Below, in pieces: positions 1 to 6,716 of a DNA stretch of 22,572 nucleotides. The stretch comes from Oribacterium parvum (GTDB lineage Bacteria; Bacillota; Clostridia; Lachnospirales; Lachnospiraceae), in NCBI GenBank assembly GCA_938022235.1, contig CALIEL010000357.1, forward strand, positions 1 to 22,572. The letters are read 5' to 3'. A program made the position numbers and the translations under genes. Each line of letters starts with the position of its first letter. Within the stretch, counting starts at the first letter, position 1. The notes under the pieces are model-generated. The model saw only the letters and a program-made list of their open reading frames with translations. It did not search any database and was not told the origin of the DNA.

Positions 1-449
1 ATAGTTGCAGCCATCAGCCCCCCCTTCATATCTGCAGTACCTCTTCCGTAAAGCTTTCCGTCCCTTATCGTAGGGCTAAAGGGAGGCGTAGTCCATTCCT
101 CCACTTCATCCGCGGGCATTACGTCTATATGACCGTTAAACATCAGCGTCTTACCGGGCTTTTCTCCGTTAAAATGGGCGTAAACATTGTATCGATCAGT
201 CTGCTGGTGCCCCAGGTTTCCCTCTTGATAAAGGGAGAAGCATTTTTCAATATCCTCTTCCTTCATAGGATCCAAAGTGACTTCTGCTCCCATCTTCCTA
301 AAGAGTTCCACCATATAATCCTGTCCTTGTTTTTCCAGGCCACCATCAATCCCATGCCCCAAATCATGAGTGTCTATCGCCACGAGCTCCGATAGGCAAT
401 TAATGTATTTCTGTTTGTTTTTTTCTAAAACCTCTTTTAAAGCTTCCAC
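1..449 (-). CDS. M20 family metallopeptidase/deacylase, N-terminal part (runs off window)
   Basis: The first 149 codons of an M20-family zinc hydrolase are present (the group containing ArgE, DapE, PepT-like and related amidohydrolases); the 3' part lies outside the window. The conserved motif NGHIDVMPADEVEEW supplies the first metal-binding histidine and aspartate. It is followed by the proline-rich PPFSP block and by GRGTADMKGG, whose aspartate normally bridges the two metals. I chose a GTG start at 449 because GGGAGGA lies 5 nt upstream and the nearby upstream ATG is out of frame. The gene follows the nucleoside hydrolase by 45 nt on the same strand without a terminator, so it is probably the last known gene of the nucleoside operon. 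M20 enzymes cleave amide bonds of peptides, acyl-amino acids or ureido compounds; the substrate cannot be read from this fragment. A role in degrading a nucleobase-derived ureide is possible but unsupported. The protein looks cytoplasmic. Confidence 0.85.
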   Translation of the reverse strand, partial: MEALKEVLEKNKQKYINCLSELVAIDTHDLGHGIDGGLEKQGQDYMVELFRKMGAEVTLDPMKEEDIEKCFSLYQEGNLGHQQTDRYNVYAHFNGEKPGKTLMFNGHIDVMPADEVEEWTTPPFSPTIRDGKLYGRGTADMKGGLMAAT

Positions 450-494
450 TGTATTCCTCCCGGAGATACCCCATTGCCGACTATCTTTTCCACA

Positions 495-1427
495 TTAGTC
501 GTATAGTTTTAAGCCATCTTCCACAATGTCCCAAAACTTTTCTACATCAATATCAATACCTACATTGACATTTGGCTCCTTCTTCATATAGCCGAAATAG
601 TCACAATTCGTTCTGCCGTAGGACTGGGAGCTGGAAGTGTCAATTGTTACATTCATTGCCTTAGTCGTTAAAACTGTCGGGTCAATTAGGTAAGCAATGG
701 TAATCGGGTCATGTAAGGGACCACCTTCCCAACCGTAAACTTCTTTCTGTGTTTTACAGAAGAACGCCATCAAGTCTGTAAATAACATAGAAGCCTTGTT
801 TCCTACTTTTCTCATACGCTCTACAATTTGAGGATAGCAAAGAGCCTTTCTGGTAACATCCAGTCCCACCATGGTAATAGGAAGCCCGGAGGAAATGCAA
901 ACATGAGCCGCTTCTGCATCCGCCAATATATTAAACTCCGCAGCAGGAGTTACATTTCCATTGGCGTAGGAACCACCCATAAAAACAATTTCTTGAATCT
1001 TATCCACAATTTTCGGCTCCATACGAAGAGCCATACCCAAATTCGTCATAGGGCCGGTAGTAACCACAGTGATTTTTTCCGGAGAATTCATCAAAGTCTT
1101 AATGATGTAGTTAACAGCATGATCTGCCTCAATTTCCCGATTTAATTCCTCGAATACAGGACCATCTAAACCGGTTTCCCCGTGGATGTCTCCGGCAATC
1201 ACCTTATCTCTCACCATAGGTTGACCGCAACCTGCATAAACCGGAAGATTCAGATCTAAATGCTGTACTAAATGTAAAGCATTTCTCTGAGTATTTTCCA
1301 AAGTCTGGTTTCCTGCAACAACAGTAATCCCCAAAAGTTCCAAATTAGGATTCTTTGCCGCAAGAATTATCGCCACTGCATCATCATGTCCCGGATCACA
1401 ATCTAATATAATTTTTCTTTTATTCAT
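495..1427 (-). CDS. rihB: Ribonucleoside hydrolase, RihB-like (inosine/uridine-preferring family)
   Basis: This 310-residue protein is a cytoplasmic nucleoside hydrolase that splits ribonucleosides into base and ribose. The N-terminal calcium-binding and catalytic signature DCDPGHDDA is at residues 9-17, and the active-site histidine is in GGPLHDP (His239, Asp240). Further family blocks are GITVVAGNQTLENT, HGETGLDGPVFE, TTGPMTNL, MGGSYANGNVTPAAEFNI and a SYGRTNCD segment. These closely match what I recall of Escherichia coli RihB, including length and the histidine position, so RihB is a better name than RihA or RihC, although exact base preference cannot be read from sequence. The ATG at 1427 is preceded by GGAAGGA about 11 nt away. 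The gene follows the two permeases of the BMP transporter by 56 nt, so imported nucleosides probably meet this enzyme first. The ribose released could feed the divergently encoded ribokinase fusion. Confidence 0.93.
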   Translation of the reverse strand: MNKRKIILDCDPGHDDAVAIILAAKNPNLELLGITVVAGNQTLENTQRNALHLVQHLDLNLPVYAGCGQPMVRDKVIAGDIHGETGLDGPVFEELNREIEADHAVNYIIKTLMNSPEKITVVTTGPMTNLGMALRMEPKIVDKIQEIVFMGGSYANGNVTPAAEFNILADAEAAHVCISSGLPITMVGLDVTRKALCYPQIVERMRKVGNKASMLFTDLMAFFCKTQKEVYGWEGGPLHDPITIAYLIDPTVLTTKAMNVTIDTSSSQSYGRTNCDYFGYMKKEPNVNVGIDIDVEKFWDIVEDGLKLYD

Positions 1428-1483
1428 TCTTTTAACATTCCTTCCATTTTCTTAATCCTAAACTCAATTTCAAATAACATTCT

Positions 1484-2422
1484 CTAATTCGTAATTAATG
1501 AAGACTGCTTTTTCTTGGTAGCCTGAATCTTTACCACCATGGAAATAGCCAGTACTACAATGGTCACAATATAGGGCATCATCAAAATAAACTGAGCAGG
1601 AATACCGTAGGCCTGTAATCTGGCTCCAACAGAATCGGAAAATCCGAAAAGCAAGCACCCCATCGCTGTCAGCACCGGATTTGCACCGCCGAAGTACATT
1701 GCCGCAACCCCCATAAAACCACGGCTGTTGGTCATATTTTCCACAAACTGTGTACTATAGCCCAAAGATAAATGGGCTCCCGCCAATCCACCGATTAAAC
1801 CGGATATCAACATAGCTTGATATTTAACTGCATTCGCTTGAATTCCCGCAGTTTCTGCAGCCATAGGAAATTGTCCTACAGCACGAAGGCGTAATCCCCA
1901 TACCGTCTTATAGAAGATAAACTGCAAAAGAATTATAAAGATAATTACAAACCATTCCGTAAAGCGCCAGTCATTAAACAAGCTGTTTAAGACCGGAACA
2001 TTTTCCAAAAATGCCATATGCAATTTGGGAATAGGAACGATTGAGGGGTTGGAAAAGCTTCCGCTGGTATGGAAAAACACCTGAAGCATAAACTTGGTTA
2101 ATGCAATAGCCAAAAGATTTATTCCCATACCGATGGCACAAATTTCAGAATTGTACTTAATATGACTGACAGCCATAATCATGGCAATGAGAGCTCCGCC
2201 AAGCATAGCCGCCAGGATTCCCAGCATCCAGCTACCGGTAAAATAGCTCACAGCCACCGCTGTAAAGGCTCCCACCAGCATAATTCCCTCAGTACCGATA
2301 TTTAAAATATTTGCCTGCTGCGTTATCGCTGCACATAAAGCTGCATAGATAATGGGAGTGGATGCCCGGAAGGTTGCATAAATCAGTGATAGATTAAAGA
2401 TTTTTCCTAAATTCTCTGACAT
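1484..2422 (-). CDS. Nucleoside (BMP-type) ABC transporter permease, second subunit
   Basis: A 312-residue polytopic inner-membrane permease of the LivHM/BPD_transp_2 fold used by BMP-type nucleoside transporters (NupQ/YufQ-like). Many hydrophobic segments span the protein. Family blocks include NILNIGTEGIMLVGAF near residue 40, the cytoplasmic coupling segment GLRLRAVGQFPMAAETAGI in the middle and SRGFMGVAAMYFGGANP near the C terminus. The ATG overlaps the stop codon of the preceding permease by one base (TAATG), with AAAGGAGGGG upstream, indicating translational coupling. It would pair with the 357-residue permease as a heterodimer energised by the double-NBD ATPase. The short C-terminal tail is basic. 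Assignment to this permease class is secure; nucleoside specificity rests on the linked PnrA-like lipoprotein and RihB. Confidence 0.92.
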   Translation of the reverse strand: MSENLGKIFNLSLIYATFRASTPIIYAALCAAITQQANILNIGTEGIMLVGAFTAVAVSYFTGSWMLGILAAMLGGALIAMIMAVSHIKYNSEICAIGMGINLLAIALTKFMLQVFFHTSGSFSNPSIVPIPKLHMAFLENVPVLNSLFNDWRFTEWFVIIFIILLQFIFYKTVWGLRLRAVGQFPMAAETAGIQANAVKYQAMLISGLIGGLAGAHLSLGYSTQFVENMTNSRGFMGVAAMYFGGANPVLTAMGCLLFGFSDSVGARLQAYGIPAQFILMMPYIVTIVVLAISMVVKIQATKKKQSSLITN

Positions 2423-3495
2423 TATTTATCCCCTCCTTTCTCTATCTGATTCGAAGCTATCTCTGTTTTTAATTCCTTTTCCAGCTTTCTCCGCTGCCGA
2501 AGACTAATGACAAAATCCATGGTTGCGATAATAATAAACACTGCAGAGATAGTATCTACAATAGATTTCGGTACGCTGGTAGCCTGCTGCATAGCCATAG
2601 CCCCTGCCTTTAATACCGCCAAGAAAAAAGCCACAAACGGAGTAAAGAGCATGTTTGACTTCACAATTAATGCTGCCAACATACCATTCGTTCCTAAATC
2701 CCTTGCAAAACCGTCCAGATAGTATCCATGTACACCAAGAACTTCTATGCATCCTGCAACTCCACCAAGGGCTGCAGAAAGTAACATCGCACCGATAAAG
2801 ACTTTTTTAGAATTAATACCGGCATAATCCGCATGGGCAGGATTGGTTCCCACAGTTCTAATCTTATATCCCCACTTTGTCTTATAAGTCATCCAAATGA
2901 CTGCCAATACCACAAGGATAGCAATAAAAACCCCCATATTTGCCGAAGAAGGCTTCATGATTTTCGGAATCGTTACCAGCACAGGCTTGGACTGAGGAGT
3001 AGCCACTCCTGCGCTCATGGGTCCACTAACCAGATATGAACCAATATACAGCGCTACCGTATTCATCAAAATCGTTACACAGACTTCCGATACATTAAAA
3101 TAAGCCTTCAAAATCGCCGGAATCAAGCCCCATAGCATGGCTACCACAATGGCCCCGGTAAAGCAGGCAAGATATAAAAGAGGTACAGATAAAAATCCCC
3201 AATTGATACCGATATAAGCAGCAGTAATGCCTCCTAAAATTACTTCTCCCTCTACTCCGACATTAAACGCACCAGCCTTAGCTGCCACTGCAAAAGCTGT
3301 TGCAGTAAGCAGTAAAGGAGTAAAGCCCGCAATGACATTTCCTCTTCCCAGTTTTGTTCCCAAAGCGCCTTTTAACAATGCCAGATAAGCATCAATAGGA
3401 TTTTCCCCAATGGCAAGAATAAAAATGGCGCCCACCAAAATCGCCAGGAAAAAGGTAAACAATATTTTCAAAAAGCTGTTCAAAGACTTATTCAT
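2422..3495 (-). CDS. Nucleoside (BMP-type) ABC transporter permease, first subunit
   Basis: A 357-residue membrane permease of the NupP/YufP type, the larger partner of the two-permease BMP transporter. It starts with a hydrophobic segment (about residues 10-30). The block AFNVGVEGEVILGG follows at about residue 76, and the coupling-loop motif GYKIRTVGTNPAHADYAGI lies in the middle. The C-terminal tail is charged and lysine/glutamate-rich (about residues 333-357), as is common in this subunit. The start codon lies within the end of the ATPase gene: ATGAATAA contains both this ATG and the upstream TAA, an 8-base overlap, and the AAGGAGG lies inside the ATPase coding sequence. This is strong evidence of co-translation. 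Function as a nucleoside importer subunit is inferred from the operon. Confidence 0.92.
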   Translation of the reverse strand: MNKSLNSFLKILFTFFLAILVGAIFILAIGENPIDAYLALLKGALGTKLGRGNVIAGFTPLLLTATAFAVAAKAGAFNVGVEGEVILGGITAAYIGINWGFLSVPLLYLACFTGAIVVAMLWGLIPAILKAYFNVSEVCVTILMNTVALYIGSYLVSGPMSAGVATPQSKPVLVTIPKIMKPSSANMGVFIAILVVLAVIWMTYKTKWGYKIRTVGTNPAHADYAGINSKKVFIGAMLLSAALGGVAGCIEVLGVHGYYLDGFARDLGTNGMLAALIVKSNMLFTPFVAFFLAVLKAGAMAMQQATSVPKSIVDTISAVFIIIATMDFVISLRQRRKLEKELKTEIASNQIEKGGDK

Positions 3496-5116
3496 CTCCC
3501 TTTCCTCCTTCCTGTAACTGATGTTCCGTCACGCCTTCTTTTGCCTGATGGTCTTCTACATCAACTTTAGGCTGTTGCTTTGTCATATCTTCTTTTACCT
3601 GATGGTCCACCGTACCTCCCATCATCAAGAGTCCCAGGTTGTTTTCATTTGCCTCCCCGGCACTAAGCTCTCCGGTAATCGTTCCTTCATGAATAACAAT
3701 GATGCGATCGGAGAGGGATGTGATTTCTTCCAACTCTGTGGAAACCAGTAACACTCCGGCACCATTCTTCTTCGCTTCCTCCAAAGTCTTTTGAATAGAC
3801 TCAATGGCACCGATATCCACTCCTCTGGTAGGCTGAGCCGCCACCAGTAGCTTCTTGTTCATGGAAACTTCTCTTGCCACCACTACCTTCTGTGCATTTC
3901 CTCCGGAAAGAGAGGAAGTCGGTAGCTTATAGTCTGTGGGGCGAATATCAAAGCGCTTCACCATTTCTTCCGAATGCCGATCCATAGCAGCTGTATTCAT
4001 TACCATTCCCCTACTGAAGGGCGCTTTGTCCACTTCCACCGCAACTAAATTTTCTTCAATACTCATGGTTCTGTTCAGTCCCCGGGTATTTCTATCTTCC
4101 GGAATATGAGCCAATCCCACTTCTCGAACTTTTTTCGGAGCAAGATTGGTAATTTCCTTTCCATCCAGAAAGATATGCCCCTTCTCCACAGGACGTAAAC
4201 CGGTGATTGCTTCAATCAGCTCTGACTGGCCGTTTCCATCTATGCCGGCAATGCCCACAATTTCTCCCTCATTTACATGTAAGGACAGGCCTCGAATTTT
4301 AGAGCTTTCCTTTTGGCTGGGAATCCATACATCTTGTACATCCAAAATTCTCTTTCCCGCTTTTTCATAAGTCTTATCAATATGCAGAAACACCTCACGG
4401 CCAATCATTTTCTTGGTCAAATCCAGTGGAGAAGTTTCTTCTTTAGATATAACTCCCATATGCAACCCCTGCCGCATAACAGATATACGGTCCGAAATCT
4501 CCATAACCTCATTTAACTTATGGGAGATAAACACCAAAGATTTTTGCTCTTTCTTTAAATTATTTAAAATTTCAAAAAGCTTCCTGGTTTCTTGAGGAGT
4601 TAAAACAGCAGTAGGCTCATCCAAGATGATAATGTCCGCCCCTCTCATCAGTGTTTTTATGATTTCTACACGCTGTGCTTCTCCCACGGAAATCTGGCTC
4701 ACCTTCTTATCCAGCTGAATCTCCATGTTGTATTGGTCAATAAAGTGTTGAATCTCTTTTCTTGCCTTATCAAAGTCAATCTGTAGTCCCTTTTTAGGCT
4801 CAAAACCCAAAATAACATTTTCCAACACAGTCAAATCATTGACGAGCATAAATTCCTGATGAACCATTCCGATTCCATGCTGAATAGCCAACTTTGGATC
4901 TAACTTACCCATGGATTGTCCCTTAACAATAATCTCACCGGAATCTATGGGGTACATACCGTAAAGCAGTTTCATCATAGTAGACTTTCCTGCTCCATTT
5001 TCTCCGATTAATGAATGAATTTCCCCCTTAATCAGGTTGAATTGTCCATCTTTTACGGCATGTACTTCTCCAAAGGATTTTACGATGTTTTTCATTTCTA
5101 CAACAAATTCACTCAT
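3488..5116 (-). CDS. Nucleoside (BMP-type) ABC transporter ATP-binding protein, double NBD
   Basis: A 542-residue cytoplasmic ATPase with two fused nucleotide-binding domains, the RbsA/NupO-like architecture. The first domain has Walker A GENGAGKST (residues 38-46), the ABC signature ISVGEAQRVEI and Walker B IIILDEPTAVL. The second has a degenerate Walker A region (GIDGNGQSE), signature LSGGNAQKVVVARE and the family-typical LLVAAQPTRGVD with glutamine where the catalytic glutamate would be. Only one ATP site is therefore expected to be fully catalytic, which is normal for this family. Unusual here is a charged tail of about 40 residues (503-542) containing imperfect repeats centred on HQVKEDM, HQAKEGV and HQLQEGG. 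The paralogue at 15875-17404 lacks it. The gene follows the lipoprotein gene after a 78-base gap containing a hairpin, and its end overlaps the first permease gene. Confidence 0.93.
   Translation of the reverse strand: MSEFVVEMKNIVKSFGEVHAVKDGQFNLIKGEIHSLIGENGAGKSTMMKLLYGMYPIDSGEIIVKGQSMGKLDPKLAIQHGIGMVHQEFMLVNDLTVLENVILGFEPKKGLQIDFDKARKEIQHFIDQYNMEIQLDKKVSQISVGEAQRVEIIKTLMRGADIIILDEPTAVLTPQETRKLFEILNNLKKEQKSLVFISHKLNEVMEISDRISVMRQGLHMGVISKEETSPLDLTKKMIGREVFLHIDKTYEKAGKRILDVQDVWIPSQKESSKIRGLSLHVNEGEIVGIAGIDGNGQSELIEAITGLRPVEKGHIFLDGKEITNLAPKKVREVGLAHIPEDRNTRGLNRTMSIEENLVAVEVDKAPFSRGMVMNTAAMDRHSEEMVKRFDIRPTDYKLPTSSLSGGNAQKVVVAREVSMNKKLLVAAQPTRGVDIGAIESIQKTLEEAKKNGAGVLLVSTELEEITSLSDRIIVIHEGTITGELSAGEANENNLGLLMMGGTVDHQVKEDMTKQQPKVDVEDHQAKEGVTEHQLQEGGKGDE
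3518..3607 (-). repeat. Imperfect 36-bp direct repeat inside the ATPase tail
   Basis: Two 36-base units (3572-3607 and 3518-3553) are separated by 18 bases and match at about 28 of 36 positions. Both begin GACCATCAGG on the minus strand and encode DHQVKEDMTKQQ and DHQAKEGVTEHQ. A shorter third echo, HQLQEGG, overlaps the end of the second unit. The repeats make up most of the C-terminal extension of this ATPase and look like a local duplication that has diverged. Confidence 0.75.
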
Positions 5117-5145
5117 TACTCTCCCTCATTTAACTGATAAAGAAA

Positions 5146-5176
5146 GGGCATGGGATCCCTAAAGAGTCCCATGCCC
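5146..5176 (-). terminator. Intercistronic hairpin between lipoprotein and ATPase genes
   Basis: A perfect 10-bp stem (GGGCATGGGA at 5146-5155 and its complement at 5167-5176) with an 11-nt loop, followed on the minus-strand transcript by the U-rich stretch TTTCTTTATC. It lies between the lipoprotein stop and the ATPase start. It could be a leaky terminator or an mRNA 3'-end stabiliser that keeps binding-protein mRNA above transporter mRNA; no efficiency can be judged by eye. Confidence 0.75.
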
Positions 5177-5194
5177 GACACAAAGTTTCAGTCT

Positions 5195-6322
5195 TTATGC
5201 TTCCGGACCGAAACCTTCATAATTTTTCACTACAATCTCACCGGAGACAATCTTCTTAGATAGTTCTTCACACTTATCCACAATATCCTGTGGGAACTTC
5301 TCTCCTAAAGACTTCTTGATTTCTGCGAAATCGGTTAAGCTTACACCGCCCTCTGCCAAAGACAGATACTGTGTAGAACCGCCCTTAAATTTTCCCTCAA
5401 CAACAGACTGAATAACAAGGTAGCATGCATTATCCACTCTCTTTACCATGGAAGTTACCACATGTCCGGGCTGGTCAGCATCCTGATTCAAGTCAACGCC
5501 AATAGCATACTTATCAGCTTCCTTTGCCGCTTCCAAAATTCCTGTTCCTGTTCCGGAAGCCACATTCATAACAATATCAGCACCCTGCTCATACTGTGCA
5601 AGAGTTAATTCTTTTCCCTTTAAGGGGTCTGTCCAAGAACCTGCGAAAGCCTGCAAAATAGTAACATCCGGATCGATGTACTTTGCACCCTGCTCATATC
5701 CTGTGTAGAAATCATGGAGTACCGGAATATCCATTCCGCCAACCCATCCGATAACATGAGCATCATTTACATTAGGAATATCCGTTTTCTGTGTAAACAT
5801 TGCTGCTGCAGCACCGGCAAGGAAGGAACCCTGATTCTGAGCAAAGCTGATAGATTCTACATTGTCAAGATTAACGGTTGTATCAATTACCGCAAACTTA
5901 ACATCCGGATAGTTAGGAGCATGTTCTGTAATGTAATCAGCGATATTGGAAGAAGCGCCTATGATAAGATCATAGCCTTCTTCGCAGGCAGCTACCAAAT
6001 TCGCTTCCCATTCCTGTGCTGTAGTTCCTTCAAGAGACTTTAATTCAATGCCGAAATCCTCAACTGCCTTCTTCGCACCGGCATTACAAGAATCATTGTA
6101 GGACTTATCTCCCAAGTTACCTGTATAAACGATACAAACACGAATGCCCTTCTTCTCTTTGGAATCAGACTTTTCAGAAGACTTTTCCTCCTTAGCATCA
6201 GCCTGTGTAGCCTCGGTCTTGTTCGCATTAGACTCTGCCACCTCATTTGCAGACTTTCCGCATCCCAGCAATAAGGAACAGCTTAGCAAGCTTGCCAGAA
6301 TCAAACTCAGACACTTTTTCAT
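5195..6322 (-). CDS. BMP/PnrA-family nucleoside-binding lipoprotein
   Basis: A 375-residue lipoprotein of the BMP family (PnrA/TmpC, NupN-like), the extracellular receptor of the downstream ABC transporter. A lipoprotein signal ends in LLLGC with Cys21 as the likely lipidated residue, followed by a charged, glutamate/lysine/serine-rich linker to about residue 60. The binding domain begins with IRVCIVYTGNLGDKSYND. It also contains EEGYDLIIGASS, a WVGGMDIPVLHDF hinge-type block and AIGVDLNQD, resembling the ligand-contacting segments of purine-nucleoside-binding members. The ATG has GAAGGAGG upstream. It is the first gene of the operon, 394 bp from the divergent LacI-kinase fusion, and probably regulated by it through the palindrome at 6378-6401. 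Nucleoside specificity is inferred from family resemblance and from the linked nucleoside hydrolase. Confidence 0.92.
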   Translation of the reverse strand: MKKCLSLILASLLSCSLLLGCGKSANEVAESNANKTEATQADAKEEKSSEKSDSKEKKGIRVCIVYTGNLGDKSYNDSCNAGAKKAVEDFGIELKSLEGTTAQEWEANLVAACEEGYDLIIGASSNIADYITEHAPNYPDVKFAVIDTTVNLDNVESISFAQNQGSFLAGAAAAMFTQKTDIPNVNDAHVIGWVGGMDIPVLHDFYTGYEQGAKYIDPDVTILQAFAGSWTDPLKGKELTLAQYEQGADIVMNVASGTGTGILEAAKEADKYAIGVDLNQDADQPGHVVTSMVKRVDNACYLVIQSVVEGKFKGGSTQYLSLAEGGVSLTDFAEIKKSLGEKFPQDIVDKCEELSKKIVSGEIVVKNYEGFGPEA

Positions 6323-6377
6323 TCTCTTTTTTCCTCCTTCATAAAAAATAGATTTTTATACGCTACATGGATTATTT

Positions 6378-6401
6378 GTATAGGAAACTATTTTCCTATA
6401 C
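6378..6401. promoter_or_regulatory. Perfect palindrome, candidate operator of the LacI-kinase fusion
   Basis: GTATAGGAAA (6378-6387) and TTTCCTATAC (6392-6401) are exact reverse complements around a 4-base spacer, making a 24-bp site in an otherwise A/T-rich, unstructured region. It starts 56 bases upstream of the lipoprotein ATG and about 10 bases downstream of the predicted transcription start of the minus-strand promoter. That position would allow steric repression. I found no second copy in the window. It could alternatively act as an RNA hairpin in the leader, but no U-run follows. Confidence 0.65.
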
Positions 6402-6417
6402 TCATTTTCTTATTCAT

Positions 6418-6447
6418 AAGATATATCACTTTGCAGAATTATGTCAA
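6418..6447 (-). promoter_or_regulatory. Predicted promoter of the nucleoside operon
   Basis: On the minus strand a consensus -35 TTGACA (6442-6447) is followed after 16-18 bases by TATATC (6420-6425) or TATCTT (6418-6423). Transcription would start near 6411, giving a leader of about 90 nt that contains the 24-bp palindrome. The -35 is perfect and the -10 is mediocre. Confidence 0.55.
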
Positions 6448-6482
6448 TATCAATATATGATAGTTGATTATTTTATCTCATT

Positions 6483-6689
6483 TTGACTAAATTTATTTTT
6501 ATTATTATGCAATATGTTCATTTTTTGCATTTGTTGTTTTTATTATCAAAAGGCTTTATCTCTTTTTCTCCTAGTTCTCTTTAATTTTTTTATCTGTTTC
6601 TTACAATTAGCCACTATTTCCATTATCTTTTACTCCATCTCCAGTTGAATTCCAATGTTCTAAATCTCTGCAATTTGTTATATGATAAT
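6483..6689 (+). promoter_or_regulatory. Weak candidate promoters of the LacI-kinase fusion gene
   Basis: Two weak possibilities exist on the plus strand. TTGACT (6483-6488) is followed 17 bases later by TATGCA, which would give a leader of about 200 nt. TATGATAAT (6681-6689) is a good -10-like element with only a poor -35 (TTCTAA, 6658-6663) and would give a leader of about 25 nt. The first overlaps an ATGCAA/TTGCAT inverted repeat with a 12-base spacer (6507-6530). The rest of this region is T-rich with no other structure I can support. Confidence 0.3.
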
Positions 6690-6716
6690 CGTATATTTGA
6701 ATGTAGGAGAAAAAGT

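Noticed and set aside
829..1145. Plus-strand open frame of 105 codons opposite the nucleoside hydrolase gene
   Set aside because: It lies entirely antisense to a clear RihB-type gene, has no recognisable domain and its composition is that of a shadow frame. The same applies to other antisense frames across the window, such as 17957-18355 and 5714-6043.
6507..6530. Inverted repeat ATGCAA / TTGCAT with a 12-base spacer
   Set aside because: Six-base arms with a long spacer are expected by chance in such A/T-rich DNA; noted only as a weak second site near a candidate plus-strand promoter.
6645..6716. Upstream ATG extending the LacI-kinase fusion by 24 residues
   Set aside because: No ribosome binding site precedes it, the added residues are unlike the start of LacI proteins, and ATG 6717 has TAGGAGA at good spacing directly before the helix-turn-helix.
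6323..6716. Possible purine riboswitch ahead of the nucleoside transporter
   Set aside because: I could not find the conserved junction sequences or the paired P1-P3 layout of a guanine/adenine riboswitch on the minus strand; the only clear structure is the 24-bp palindrome.
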